Below, piece after piece: positions 16,790 through 25,792 of a DNA stretch of 64,000 bases. The stretch is from the NCBI RefSeq assembly GCF_020215665.1, contig NZ_CP084061.1:1364001-1428000 (forward strand), in the 5' to 3' direction. This DNA comes from Blautia parvula (GTDB taxonomy: Bacteria; Bacillota; Clostridia; Lachnospirales; Lachnospiraceae). Every line of letters begins with the position of its first letter. Positions within the stretch are counted from its first letter, which is position 1. The translations under genes and the position numbers were made by a program. The notes under the pieces were generated by a model that ran no database searches, was not told the origin of the DNA, and saw nothing but the letters and a program-made list of their open reading frames with translations.

Positions 16790-18319
16790 TCATTTCTTCT
16801 CCAGCCCTCTGTCTGTGAGTTCATAGATGGTATCGCACACCTCCTCCATATATTTCCTGTCATGGGAGATACTGATGACTGCCCCCTCAAAATCAGCCAG
16901 CAGTTTTCGGATGACCGGCCCGGAGAGCGGTGAAAAGTTTCTGGTCGGCTCATCCAGAAGGAGCACATTGCTGCCGTCCAGACTCATTTTCAGAAAGAAC
17001 AGCTTTGCCTTCTGTCCGCCGGAAAGCTGGGAGATGCAGTGGTCCATCTCATCCGCCGTGTATTTCATACTGCCCAGATAGGTGCGTATCCTGCTGATTT
17101 CTTCTTTGTCACCCGTCTTCTCAAGAAATTCCGGCGGAGTCCTGCTTTCGTCCATTTTTTCCTCATAGTTCTGCGGCATATAAGCGGCCCGGATATCGGT
17201 ACGCCCCTCCATGGTTGCAGCAATTTTTTTAAGAAGTGTTGTCTTTCCCGTACCGTTTGCCCCGGTAATGCAGATTTTTTCCGGTCCTTTTACAGTCAGA
17301 TGAATCTGTGTTGAGAGCAGCCTGTCTCCAACCGCGAGTCTGTCGAGAGAATACTCCAGCACTGTCTTACCGTTTGGAATGGAGGTGCCCTTTTGAAAAC
17401 GGATAAAAATAGCATCCTCTGTCTCGGGTATCTCCGTCCTATCCTCCGCCTCCCTCTGATACCGGCGTTCCATGGCTTTTACCGCACGCATTTTCTTTTT
17501 CAAAAGCTTGCCTCCGTGAGGATTCTGCCGGCTGATATTTCTCTGGTCACTCTCCACTTTCTGCTGGATCCTGCGGAACCGTTCCTCCTGTTTTTCAGCT
17601 TCCTCCCGCTCTTTTCTTGCGATGCGTTCCTGATTGGTGAGCCCTCTTGCCCTGTTTTCCATATACGTTTTGTAGTCCATCTTTGCCACCGTGTACCTGG
17701 GCTTTGTCTTTCTGTTGATCTGCTCCAGATGAATGATGACATTGGCTGTGCGCTCGATCAATGTCTCATCATGGGAGATATAGAGGATGGGAATATGACT
17801 GCTGTTCATAAACTGTTCCATCCACTCCAAAGTCCTGATATCAATGTCATTGGACGGCTCATCCAGCAGAAGGATATGGGGATTTCCCATGAGGATTCCC
17901 GCCATCTGCAGCTTGATTTTCTCTCCGCCGGAGAGCTCTCCCATCTTCTGCTGGGAATAGTAAATATCCGCCGGTATTCCAAGCTCCCTGCTTATCTTTG
18001 ACAGCTCTTTGGGGGACATATTATAAAAGTCTGATTCTTCCGTGAAAAACTCCCAGATGCTTTTCTCCCGGTTCCGCTCTTCCAGCTCCTGGGGCAGATA
18101 CCCTGCCTTTATGTGGTTTTTGACAATCTCCCCTGTATACTCTGCGTAGGAGTCCACCAGAGCCGGGTCATAAATAAGCTTTAAAAGGGTGGATTTTCCG
18201 TTTCCCTCCTCACCGATCATGACTGCCCTGTCCCCCTTGTTCAGTACAAAAGAAAAATCCTCCACCAGGGTTCTCATATCTTTTTTATGTGTAACAGTCA
18301 GATTCTTAATCTGCAGCAT
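16790..18319 (-). CDS. ABC-F type ATPase, probable ribosomal protection protein
   Basis: 509 aa with two ATPase domains and no membrane segments. Domain 1 has Walker A GEEGNGKST, signature LSGGEKIKL and Walker B LLLDEPSNDID. Domain 2 has GANGTGKTT, LSGGQKAKL and LLLDEPTRNFSP. A long basic helical linker (about residues 225-310) joins them; in antibiotic-resistance ABC-F proteins this reaches into the ribosome to displace drugs. DEPTRNFSPLS resembles lincosamide/pleuromutilin-type factors of Clostridia. I start it at 18319 (MLQIKNLTV). A structured leader with a terminator (18343-18380) suggests antibiotic-induced attenuation. A housekeeping translation role is the alternative. Confidence 0.88.
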   Translation of the reverse strand: MLQIKNLTVTHKKDMRTLVEDFSFVLNKGDRAVMIGEEGNGKSTLLKLIYDPALVDSYAEYTGEIVKNHIKAGYLPQELEERNREKSIWEFFTEESDFYNMSPKELSKISRELGIPADIYYSQQKMGELSGGEKIKLQMAGILMGNPHILLLDEPSNDIDIRTLEWMEQFMNSSHIPILYISHDETLIERTANVIIHLEQINRKTKPRYTVAKMDYKTYMENRARGLTNQERIARKEREEAEKQEERFRRIQQKVESDQRNISRQNPHGGKLLKKKMRAVKAMERRYQREAEDRTEIPETEDAIFIRFQKGTSIPNGKTVLEYSLDRLAVGDRLLSTQIHLTVKGPEKICITGANGTGKTTLLKKIAATMEGRTDIRAAYMPQNYEEKMDESRTPPEFLEKTGDKEEISRIRTYLGSMKYTADEMDHCISQLSGGQKAKLFFLKMSLDGSNVLLLDEPTRNFSPLSGPVIRKLLADFEGAVISISHDRKYMEEVCDTIYELTDRGLEKK

Positions 18320-18342
18320 TATGCATACCTTCTTTCCTGATA

Positions 18343-18380
18343 TAAAAAGAGCCTGCTTCTCCACCGGAAAAACAGACTCT
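18343..18380 (-). terminator. Attenuator terminator before the ABC-F gene
   Basis: Minus strand AGAGTCTG pairs with CAGGCTCT (one G-T pair, 17-nt loop) followed by TTTTTATA. It lies 24 nt upstream of the ATG at 18319, in a leader of about 250 nt. Confidence 0.78.
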
Positions 18381-18441
18381 TAAATACGCGCACCCATATC
18401 GGGTTCGCTGAAGATATCATCATAGGGATACCATTCTCCAG

Positions 18442-18528
18442 TCAGTCTACTCTCCGGCAACGAAAACAGACCTGCTGTGCAGGTAATGCTCTGTCTTCCA
18501 TGCTCCGAATCATAAACTACTGAATCAT
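18442..18528 (-). promoter_or_regulatory. Possible leader-peptide reading frames in the ABC-F leader
   Basis: Two candidates on the minus strand. The first is ATG-ATT-CAG-TAG (18517-18528), behind AGAGGGATAGG. The second is a 23-codon frame, 18442-18513, beginning MIRSMED and including VCFRCRRVD, with no good ribosome binding site. Stalling on either could change folding of the downstream terminator. Such short frames also arise by chance. Confidence 0.4.
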
Positions 18529-18579
18529 CCTATCCCTCTTTTCTTTTTCATTCTTTAAGCAGAATACTCTGCAGATTTC

Positions 18580-18608
18580 ATTCTATATTATGCAGTACGC
18601 CCTGTCAA
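18580..18608 (-). promoter_or_regulatory. Promoter of the ABC-F gene
   Basis: Minus strand TTGACA (18603-18608), 17-bp spacer, TAGAAT (18580-18585). The stop codon of the YbaK-GGDEF gene lies inside the -35 box. This gives the ABC-F transcript a leader of about 250 nt. Confidence 0.75.
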
Positions 18609-20452
18609 GTGTCATTTTCACTGTATACCCTGAAGGAGCGTTTTCCTGCCCGCTTTGCCTCATACAAGGCCTCATCGGCACGCCGGTACATCTCCTCATA
18701 GGAAAGCTTACTGCCGGTCTGGTAAGATACACCTGCGGACAGAGTCACATTGTACTGCTCCACGCTCTCGTCCTGCAGCGTGTATGTGACAAGCTGCTGC
18801 AGCCGTTTCAGACAGACGCCCTTATCCCTGACATCCTCCAAAAATACCATAAATTCATCTCCGCCGATACGGGCACAGATATCATTTTTCCGGAAAGTGG
18901 ACTGCAGGGCACAGGCTACCTGCAGAAGAATGTTGTCGCCAAAGGGATGCCCGTAGGTGTCATTAAGCATTTTAAATCCGTCCACATCCAGCATGATCAT
19001 CATACAGGAGGTGGTCTGTTCCATACTTTTCAGCCGCCGTTTGATAAGCCGCTCCCCTGACCTGCGGTTGTAAATACCGGTCAGACAGTCCTTTTCCGCT
19101 CCCTGTCGGTAGTAGATCTCCCGCATGGTCTGCTCATGGGTGTCCAGCATTCTGCCGATTTTTCTGTCAAAGCCGCCGTCCTTCCCCTTAAAATGTGCGA
19201 TCTGGCATCTGGTCCACAGGTTATTGCCTTCCCCGTCCACCATGACCACATCCTGCTCTTCCTTGTCAAAGCTCTGTTCCTCCATGGGATAACTGTGCAC
19301 AAAGAGCTTCACCTCTCCCTTTTTCTCACAGTTTTCACACATAAAAGGAATGAAATCCTTCTTCCTGGGCGGTCTTCCGAAGCGCTGCTCAAAGCAGCCA
19401 TAGACATCAATGGTACAGTCTTTGCAGTGTATGTCAAAATCCACATCATTTGCCAGCGTGGTGAGTACCCTCTGCAGATGATCCCTGCGGTTCACCAGCT
19501 TCCGCAGCCTGATTTTTTCTGTAGCGTCCACGAGAAAGACGTAAAAGTAATACTTTCCGTTCTCTTCCTCCACCAGGCGTCCGTAGTCCTCCACCCACAA
19601 AACCGTTCCGTCCTGGCAGCAGATTCTGTATTCCACATAATCGTATGTGTCTGACGCGATCTGCGCCATGATCTCGCTCTCCACCCGTTCCAGATCCCCG
19701 GGATGCACCATTCCCCGGAAGGAACCGCCTGTAAGCGCCTGGAAAGCCTCCATATCCCTGCACCGGAAAAGTTTTAATACGTTCTCATTGACATAGGTGA
19801 TCTTCTCGTCGCCATCAGCCTCATAGATAAAAAAGCCCCCCGGCATACGGGACAGATACTTTTTTGACGGTTCCGGCACTGACGGCGTATCTGGCACAGA
19901 TGGCATTTCCGGCACTGACGGCGTTTCTGACTCAGACGGCTTTTCCGGCACAAACGGCTTTTCCGGCACAAACGGCTTTTCCGGCTGCCATCCCCGGCAT
20001 ACATCGATCCATTCCCGGCTGCCGGCGTATTTTTCCAACTCGCCCGGTGTCAGCTCTATGGCGCTGCTGGCACTTCCGCAGGCCGGAAATACTGTCTTAA
20101 ATCTCTTCAGGGAAATATCTAAAAACACCTGTACATCAGCCGGAATCCCGAAGGGGCATACTCCGCCCACTGCATGTCCTGTCCTTGTTTCCACCTCATC
20201 GGGAGAAAGCATTTTGGCCTTTGTATGAAAATAATCCTTGAACTTTTTGTTGTCCACCCTGGCGTCCCCTGCCATCACCACAAGGACCGTCCTGCCGTCA
20301 ACCAAAAAGGACAGGGTTTTGGCAATGCGTTCCGGTTCGCATCCGGCAGCCTTTGCCGCCAGCTCCACGGTAGCTGAGGACTGGGAAAATTCCATGATCC
20401 GCTCCTCCATGCCAAAACCTCTGAAATACTCCTTTACTTTTTCAATTGCCAT
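18605..20452 (-). CDS. YbaK/ProX-like deacylase domain fused to PAS and GGDEF (diguanylate cyclase)
   Basis: 615 aa with an unusual order of domains. Residues 1-154: a full YbaK/aminoacyl-tRNA deacylase-like domain (KTLSFLVDGRTVLVVMAGD, GGVCPFGIP). Residues 155-196: a Pro-rich repeat linker. About 201-312: a PAS domain (FFIYEADGDEKITYVNEN). About 340-376: a cysteine cluster, C343/C346/C353 and C372/C375. About 455-612: a GGDEF domain with an intact active site GGDEF (530-534) and product-inhibition site RKND (521-524). It should make cyclic di-GMP. The YbaK part normally hydrolyses mischarged tRNA; here it may act as a sensor of uncharged or mischarged tRNA, or only as a ligand domain (inference). 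The frame is continuous and in frame at both joins. No membrane segment. It lies 15 bp after an ArsC/Spx-like gene. Confidence 0.9.
   Translation of the reverse strand: MAIEKVKEYFRGFGMEERIMEFSQSSATVELAAKAAGCEPERIAKTLSFLVDGRTVLVVMAGDARVDNKKFKDYFHTKAKMLSPDEVETRTGHAVGGVCPFGIPADVQVFLDISLKRFKTVFPACGSASSAIELTPGELEKYAGSREWIDVCRGWQPEKPFVPEKPFVPEKPSESETPSVPEMPSVPDTPSVPEPSKKYLSRMPGGFFIYEADGDEKITYVNENVLKLFRCRDMEAFQALTGGSFRGMVHPGDLERVESEIMAQIASDTYDYVEYRICCQDGTVLWVEDYGRLVEEENGKYYFYVFLVDATEKIRLRKLVNRRDHLQRVLTTLANDVDFDIHCKDCTIDVYGCFEQRFGRPPRKKDFIPFMCENCEKKGEVKLFVHSYPMEEQSFDKEEQDVVMVDGEGNNLWTRCQIAHFKGKDGGFDRKIGRMLDTHEQTMREIYYRQGAEKDCLTGIYNRRSGERLIKRRLKSMEQTTSCMMIMLDVDGFKMLNDTYGHPFGDNILLQVACALQSTFRKNDICARIGGDEFMVFLEDVRDKGVCLKRLQQLVTYTLQDESVEQYNVTLSAGVSYQTGSKLSYEEMYRRADEALYEAKRAGKRSFRVYSENDT
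19865..19990 (-). repeat. In-frame 18-bp tandem repeats coding a Pro-rich linker
   Basis: Residues 155-196 are built of six-residue units of the type PEKPFV, then the diverged PSVPEM, PSVPDT, PSVPEP. The underlying DNA repeats about every 18 bp, with two adjacent copies nearly identical (about 19947-19984). The linker length could therefore vary between strains by slippage without breaking the frame. Confidence 0.85.
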
Positions 20453-20467
20453 TTCCGCACCTCTTTT

Positions 20468-20821
20468 TTACAGACCGAGCTTTTCCATCCACTCTTTTTC
20501 CTTAAACCCCGTGACAACAAAAGATTCTCCCACCAGCACCGGACGCTTCACCAGCATACCATCCGTGGCAAGCAGGTCAAGCTGCTGCTCTTCGCTCATT
20601 TCCGGCAGCTTATCTTTCAGTTTCAGCTCCTTGTATTTCATACCGCTGGTATTAAAAAAACGTTTCAGGGGCAGACCGCTTGCGTGATACCAGGTCTCCA
20701 GCTCCTCCCTGGTGGGATTCTCTTCTATAATATGGCGGTCCTCAAACTCTATCCCCTTCTCTATAAGCCATTTCTTTGCCTTCTGGCAGGTGCTGCATTT
20801 TGGATACTCTATAAATAACAT
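20468..20821 (-). CDS. ArsC/Spx family protein (arsenate reductase-like)
   Basis: 117 aa thioredoxin-fold protein with a C9-S-T-C12 redox pair (IEYPKCSTCQKAK). Around residue 95 it reads LVKRPVLVGESFVVTGF, the family's Arg-Pro anion-binding region. Spx proteins bind RNA polymerase and sense disulfide stress; YffB/ArsC-like proteins act on thiols or arsenate. Without the Spx-specific contacts I cannot choose between them. It starts behind AAGGAGG and probably forms a short operon with the YbaK-GGDEF gene 15 bp downstream. Confidence 0.88.
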   Translation of the reverse strand: MLFIEYPKCSTCQKAKKWLIEKGIEFEDRHIIEENPTREELETWYHASGLPLKRFFNTSGMKYKELKLKDKLPEMSEEQQLDLLATDGMLVKRPVLVGESFVVTGFKEKEWMEKLGL

Positions 20822-20939
20822 ATGTGTAATGCCTCCTTTTTATGGTTCTAGTTTATCATTATACTTTCACGCTTTCAACTACAAAAAACCTTCTTTGCCT
20901 TCTCTCTTTGTATTTTATTCAATACTTTTTTAATCCAGA

Positions 20940-20969
20940 TTGACAACAGACTATTGGCTGTGCTATTTA
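20940..20969 (+). promoter_or_regulatory. Promoter of the second pflBA pair
   Basis: TTGACA (20940-20945), 18-bp spacer, TATTTA (20964-20969). It gives a leader of about 120 nt before the ATG at 21096. I find no ZTP-riboswitch elements in this leader. Confidence 0.65.
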
Positions 20970-20987
20970 TATAGCATAGGTTACATT

Positions 20988-21004
20988 TTGTATACAATAT
21001 ACAA
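20988..21004. promoter_or_regulatory. Palindromic operator before the second pflB
   Basis: Perfect 7+3+7 palindrome TTGTATA-CAA-TATACAA, about +12 to +28 of the predicted transcript. TTGTATA half-sites are typical of GntR-family regulators; the cognate protein is not evident in this window. Confidence 0.65.
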
Positions 21005-21095
21005 TTTGGAAATATCTGGTAACCTTTTTCTTCGAGGCTGCTGCACATAATTTTGTCAGCTTTGATTCATGATTACAGCAGGAGGTAAATACTTT

Positions 21096-23321
21096 ATGAG
21101 AACAGAATGGAAAAGCTTTACAGGCGGTGCCTGGGAAAAAGAGATCAATGTGCGGGATTTTATCCAGCAGAATTATACACCATATAAGGGAGACGGAAAG
21201 TTCCTTAAAGAGGCCACAGAGGACACCAAAGACCTGTGGCAGCAGGTTCTTGCCCTTATGAAAGAGGAGCGGGAAAAGGGCGGGGTTCTGGATATGGACA
21301 CCAAAACCGTCTCCACTATCACTTCCCATGGCCCCGGATACCTGGATAAAGACAAGGAAAAGATCGTGGGCCTGCAGACAGACAAGCCGCTGAAACGCTC
21401 CATGCAGCCATACGGCGGTATCCGTATGGCAGTCAAAGCCTGCGAGGACAATGGCTACCATGTGGACCCTGAGGTTGTGGAGTATTTCACCACTCACAGA
21501 AAGACGCACAATGCCGGTGTGTTTGACGCCTACACCCCTGAAATGCGCGCCTGCCGTTCCAATCATATTATCACCGGACTACCGGATGCCTACGGCAGAG
21601 GGCGTATCATCGGCGACTACAGAAGGGCTGCCCTCTACGGTGTGGACCGCCTGATCGAGGAGAAAGAGGAAGAAAAAGCCACCACACGCAGCATTATGTA
21701 TTCCGATGTTATCCGTGAGCGCGAAGAACTCTCCGAACAGATCCGCGCGCTGAAAATGTTAAAGGAACTGGCCCGCATTTACGGCTGCGACATCTCCAAA
21801 CCCGCTGAGAATATTCTGGAGGCCACACAGGCACTTTACTTTGCCTACCTGGCAGCCGTGAAGGAACAGAACGGGGCAGCCATGAGCCTTGGCCGCACTT
21901 CCACGTTCCTGGATATCTACGCAGAGAGGGATTTAAGAGAAGGGACCTTCACGGAATCCCAGATTCAGGAGATCATTGACCAGTTTATCATGAAGCTCCG
22001 CCTTGTCTGCTTTGCCCGCACCCCTGACTATAACCAGATCTTCGCGGGAGACCCTACCTGGGTGACAGAATCCATCGGCGGCATGGGACTGGACGGCCGT
22101 CCTCTGGTGACAAAAATGTCCTTCCGTTACCTTCATACCCTGGACAACCTGGGTGCTGCTCCGGAACCGAACCTGACTGTTTTGTGGTCCTCCGGGCTTC
22201 CGGAAAGCTTCAAGGAATACTGCGCCGAAATCTCCATCCGCCACTCTGCCATCCAGTATGAAAATGATGATATCATGCGCCCGGTACACGGGGATGACTA
22301 CGGCATTGCCTGCTGTGTATCCTCCATGCGCATCGGCAAAGAGATGCAGTTCTTCGGTGCCCGTGCCAACCTGGCAAAATGTCTGCTCTATGCCATCAAC
22401 GGCGGTGTAGATGAGGTTTCCGGACAGCAGGTAGGCCCAAAATTCCGCCCTGTCACATCTGAATATCTGGATTATGACGAGGTGATGGAAAAATACAGAG
22501 ACATGATGAAATGGCTGGCAGGTGTCTATGTGAACGCTCTGAACATCATCCATTACATGCATGACAAATACAGCTATGAACGCCTGCAGATGGCGCTCCA
22601 TGACAAGGAAGTACGCCGCTGGTTCGCCACCGGAATCGCCGGATTTTCCGTTGTGGCGGACTCTCTCTCCGCCATTAAGTATGCCAGAGTAAAGCCGGTC
22701 CGCAACGAACAGGGAATCGCTGTTGATTTTGAGATCGAAGGAGATTTCCCCAAATACGGAAACGATGATGACCGGGCAGATGAGATCGCCCAGGAGGTGC
22801 TTCATACCTTTATGCAGTATATCAAAGGCAACCATACGTACCGCGGAGGTGTCCCCACCACATCCATCCTGACGATCACCTCCAATGTGTCCTACGGCAA
22901 AAACACCGGCTCCACCCCGGACGGCAGAAAAGCCGGAGAAGCCTTCGCCCCGGGTGCCAATCCCATGCACGGACGTGATACCAACGGCGCGGTCGCATCC
23001 ATGGCCACGGTTGCCAAAATGCCGTTCATGGATGCCCAGGACGGTATCTCCAATACCTTCTCCATCGTACCGGATGCCCTGGGCAAAAACGGAAATGCAG
23101 AGAAAAATCTGGTGGCACTTTTGGATGGATATGCGGCAAAAGGCGGGCATCACCTGAACGTAAATGTATTCAACAGGGACACACTTCTGGACGCACAGAA
23201 ACACCCGGAAAAGTATCCGCAGCTCACCATCCGTGTATCCGGTTATGCTGTAAACTTTATCAAGCTGACCAAAGAACAGCAGGATGAAGTGATCTCCAGA
23301 ACCTTCCATCAGAATATATAA
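21096..23321 (+). CDS. pflB: formate C-acetyltransferase (pyruvate formate-lyase, copy 2)
   Basis: 741 aa glycyl-radical enzyme, paralogous to the protein at 11121-13373 over its whole length. The radical glycine is G716 (RVSGYAVNF), and the active-site Cys-Cys pair is in [21 protein letters not shown] start it at 21096, because AGGAGG lies 9 nt upstream of MRTEWKSF; the frame is open to 21069. It is followed 19 bp later by its own activase. A second complete pair suggests different control rather than different chemistry, although a 2-ketobutyrate formate-lyase (TdcE-like) activity is possible. Confidence 0.95.
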   Translation: MRTEWKSFTGGAWEKEINVRDFIQQNYTPYKGDGKFLKEATEDTKDLWQQVLALMKEEREKGGVLDMDTKTVSTITSHGPGYLDKDKEKIVGLQTDKPLKRSMQPYGGIRMAVKACEDNGYHVDPEVVEYFTTHRKTHNAGVFDAYTPEMRACRSNHIITGLPDAYGRGRIIGDYRRAALYGVDRLIEEKEEEKATTRSIMYSDVIREREELSEQIRALKMLKELARIYGCDISKPAENILEATQALYFAYLAAVKEQNGAAMSLGRTSTFLDIYAERDLREGTFTESQIQEIIDQFIMKLRLVCFARTPDYNQIFAGDPTWVTESIGGMGLDGRPLVTKMSFRYLHTLDNLGAAPEPNLTVLWSSGLPESFKEYCAEISIRHSAIQYENDDIMRPVHGDDYGIACCVSSMRIGKEMQFFGARANLAKCLLYAINGGVDEVSGQQVGPKFRPVTSEYLDYDEVMEKYRDMMKWLAGVYVNALNIIHYMHDKYSYERLQMALHDKEVRRWFATGIAGFSVVADSLSAIKYARVKPVRNEQGIAVDFEIEGDFPKYGNDDDRADEIAQEVLHTFMQYIKGNHTYRGGVPTTSILTITSNVSYGKNTGSTPDGRKAGEAFAPGANPMHGRDTNGAVASMATVAKMPFMDAQDGISNTFSIVPDALGKNGNAEKNLVALLDGYAAKGGHHLNVNVFNRDTLLDAQKHPEKYPQLTIRVSGYAVNFIKLTKEQQDEVISRTFHQNI

Positions 23322-23340
23322 AGGAAAGGCAGGTGTCCAC

Positions 23341-24108
23341 ATGAAAGGATATATCCACTCTCTGGAAAGCTTCGGAACCGTGGACGGCCCGGGAGTCCGC
23401 TATGTGGTATTTTTCCAGGGCTGTCCCATGCGCTGTCTGTACTGCCACAATCCTGATACCTGGAACCCCGGGGAGGGCCGGCTCATGGACACAGAGGAGA
23501 TCATAGCCTCCGTGAACCGGAACCGTGCCTTCTATTCCACGGGCGGTCTTACCGCCACAGGGGGAGAGCCGCTTCTGCAGCTTTCCTTCCTGACAGAGCT
23601 GTTTGAAAAGGCAAAGGCACAGGGTATCCACACCTGCCTGGACACCTCCGATGTTACCTTCCGGGGCGGCAGTTCAAAGTACCTTGGGAAGTTAGACCGG
23701 CTCCTAAAGTCCACGGATCTGGTCATGCTGGACATTAAACATATCCACGATGAAACCCACAAAAACCTGACTGGGCATTCCAACAAAGATATCCTTCAGT
23801 TCGCCGGATATCTGGACGCGCACCGGATTCCCCTCTGGGTCCGCCATGTGGCGGTTCCCGGCATTACCTGTGACCGGGAATCCCTCCGTTCCCTTGGAAA
23901 ATTTCTCGGTACCCTTAAGAATCTGAAGGCCGTGGAGGTTCTTCCTTATCACTCCATGGGGAAAATCAAGTACGAGAATCTGGGACTTAAATATCCTATG
24001 GGCGATACAGAAGAGGCAACAAAAGAGGATGCCAAAAAAGCATACGAAATCATTCTGGACGGAATGGAGAGCGTGACCCATACCAGGTTCGTCTCCCATT
24101 TCACCTGA
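23341..24108 (+). CDS. pflA: pyruvate formate-lyase activating enzyme (copy 2)
   Basis: 255 aa radical-SAM activase. Cluster cysteines are C28/C32/C35 (QGCPMRCLYCHNP), after ESFGTVDGPGVRY. LTATGGEPLLQ contributes to SAM binding, and VEVLPYHSMGKIKYE near the end is usual for PflA. It starts behind AAAGGAAAGGCAGG and follows pflB copy 2 in a two-gene operon closed by the terminator at 24117-24149. Confidence 0.95.
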   Translation: MKGYIHSLESFGTVDGPGVRYVVFFQGCPMRCLYCHNPDTWNPGEGRLMDTEEIIASVNRNRAFYSTGGLTATGGEPLLQLSFLTELFEKAKAQGIHTCLDTSDVTFRGGSSKYLGKLDRLLKSTDLVMLDIKHIHDETHKNLTGHSNKDILQFAGYLDAHRIPLWVRHVAVPGITCDRESLRSLGKFLGTLKNLKAVEVLPYHSMGKIKYENLGLKYPMGDTEEATKEDAKKAYEIILDGMESVTHTRFVSHFT

Positions 24109-24116
24109 CACTTTGA

Positions 24117-24149
24117 CCCGCCGGATTTTCCTTCTCCGGCGGGTTTTTT
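24117..24149 (+). terminator. Terminator of the second pflBA pair
   Basis: Perfect 9-bp stem CCCGCCGGA/TCCGGCGGG with a 9-nt loop, followed by TTTTTT. Confidence 0.93.
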
Positions 24150-24233
24150 GCCGCTTTCTCTGCCGACACCTCTCGACTTTTTCTGCAGATTGTATTATAC
24201 TTTGATATAAAGCTGCATATCAGCATAACCTGC

Positions 24234-24245
24234 TTATGCAGAACA
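24234..24245 (+). promoter_or_regulatory. TTATGCAGAACA motif before the PucR gene
   Basis: Copy of a motif also found three times before the MFS gene (25793-25934). Here it is the right arm of an inverted repeat CTGCATA/TATGCAG (24213-24241) just upstream of the PucR start at 24260. It may be an autoregulatory site for the PucR protein. Confidence 0.5.
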
Positions 24246-24259
24246 GGGGGATTTTTATT

Positions 24260-25693
24260 ATGAAACTGAGTATGTGGATGATAGCCAACAGGCTCAAACC
24301 GCTGAATCCTGAGTTCCAGATCAGCGATGGTTCGCCTGCTGTTTTAAAGAGTGCCCGGCGTGCCTATGCCACCAACTGCGTTTATGTGTTTCCCAGCGGA
24401 AACGACGTTATCTGCCAATGGGAAAACGACACCATCAGACTGAAAGATATACAATTTGACGAAGCCTTTGAAATCATTCAGGGCATCTTTGATTTTTATG
24501 AGGACTGGGATGCCGCCATCGTCTCAGCCGCGGAACAGGGGGATTACCAGAAGATCCTGGATGAAAGCTGGCACTGTTTCCACAATCCCATGGTCCTGCT
24601 GGACGCCAACTGCAATGTTCTTGCATACAGCCAGCAGTATAAAGAGGTTTATGTGGACGAGGAGTGGGCACACCTGATGGAATACGGCTGCAGCTCCATT
24701 GACAGCATCCGTTTTATGAGACGTGACTGCACAGACCAGAACTTTTTTAATGTGGGAGCCACCAAATATCATTTTGACAGGAAAGCACTCTCTGACTGCC
24801 TCTCATCATTTATCTATTATGACCGTGCCCAGTGCGGACGGATCACCCTGGTGGAACGAAACCGAAAGCTCAATACCGGGGACTGCCAGCTTCTGGACCA
24901 TATCACACGGCTTCTTGCTGTTTCCATGGGAAAAGCAGGGCCTGCCGCGCCTCCGGATGGTGACCATTACAGTGTATTCCGAGATTTGATCAAGGGGGTT
25001 TCCGTCAGTGACAGAGAGCTTGGACGGCAGTTGGAAGTCAATGACTGGTCCACAGAGGATACCTACGGCCTCTGGGTGTTTCACGGGGAAAACGGGGTTC
25101 TGGAGGAACAGGTGCTTCTTCTGGCTGCCCACATGATATCCCAGCAGCTGCCCCACTGTGAGATCTTCTGCCTGGATGGCAGCGTGGTGCTTCTCTATAA
25201 TGAAAAACGGGAGACCTCTGACACTTTAAAACACCGCCTGAGCCGCCTTGTGCGCCATAACCATATGCGAGCCGGCATCAGCCTTCCGTCCTGTTTCCTA
25301 AAAGACATTCAATATCACTACAAACAGGCACTTTTTGCCCTGGAGGAAAAGCTGCCGGACAAACATTACTATGATTTTTATCCCAGGGCCATTGACTACA
25401 TAATCAAAAACAGTGCCCCTGATGTCCTTCTGGCGGCCTGCCATCCGGACATCATCCGGTTTCACCGACTGGATTTGAATCAGCCCACAGAACGGGTGCG
25501 CACCATGGCGGCTTATCTGAACAATGAGCGCTCTCTTCTTCACACTTCCGAAGAACTGTTTGTCCACAGGAATACACTGGTGTACCGAATCAAAAAAATA
25601 ACGGAGGAGCTTAGCTGCAATCTGGAGGAAGGTTATACCCGTGATTATATGAAGCTCTCCATCCGTATCCTGAAACTTTTCGGCTGTATTTAA
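24260..25693 (+). CDS. PucR/CdaR-type transcriptional regulator
   Basis: 477 aa. The C-terminus is the PucR-type helix-turn-helix: AAYLNNERSLLHTSEELFVHRNTLVYRIKKI (about residues 411-441), followed by LKLSIRILKLF-like packing. The N-terminal two thirds look like a sensor or GAF-like region (NPMVLLDANCNVLAYSQQYK at about 110-130) and not a PucR purine-catabolism domain. Start chosen at 24260 (MKLSMWMIANRL), since AGGGGGA lies before it. It is followed by an MFS transporter and a URO-D-family gene whose promoter region repeats the TGCAGAAC motif found at its own promoter, so it probably activates that pair. The inducer is unknown. Confidence 0.85.
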   Translation: MKLSMWMIANRLKPLNPEFQISDGSPAVLKSARRAYATNCVYVFPSGNDVICQWENDTIRLKDIQFDEAFEIIQGIFDFYEDWDAAIVSAAEQGDYQKILDESWHCFHNPMVLLDANCNVLAYSQQYKEVYVDEEWAHLMEYGCSSIDSIRFMRRDCTDQNFFNVGATKYHFDRKALSDCLSSFIYYDRAQCGRITLVERNRKLNTGDCQLLDHITRLLAVSMGKAGPAAPPDGDHYSVFRDLIKGVSVSDRELGRQLEVNDWSTEDTYGLWVFHGENGVLEEQVLLLAAHMISQQLPHCEIFCLDGSVVLLYNEKRETSDTLKHRLSRLVRHNHMRAGISLPSCFLKDIQYHYKQALFALEEKLPDKHYYDFYPRAIDYIIKNSAPDVLLAACHPDIIRFHRLDLNQPTERVRTMAAYLNNERSLLHTSEELFVHRNTLVYRIKKITEELSCNLEEGYTRDYMKLSIRILKLFGCI

Positions 25694-25792
25694 TGCCGCA
25701 CATCTGCCGGCTGTCATCGCAGGAGTCTGTTCCCTAGACGTGTACAGACTTCTGCAATTTTTTTAGTTTTCTGCACATCTCTGCCATTTTTC

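Noticed and set aside
21933-23342. Long open frame (469 codons) on the minus strand opposite pflB copy 2
   Set aside because: It lies wholly across an unmistakable pflB. Its product is rich in His, Val and Phe without any domain pattern, as expected when the third-base bias of the real gene keeps the opposite strand free of stops.
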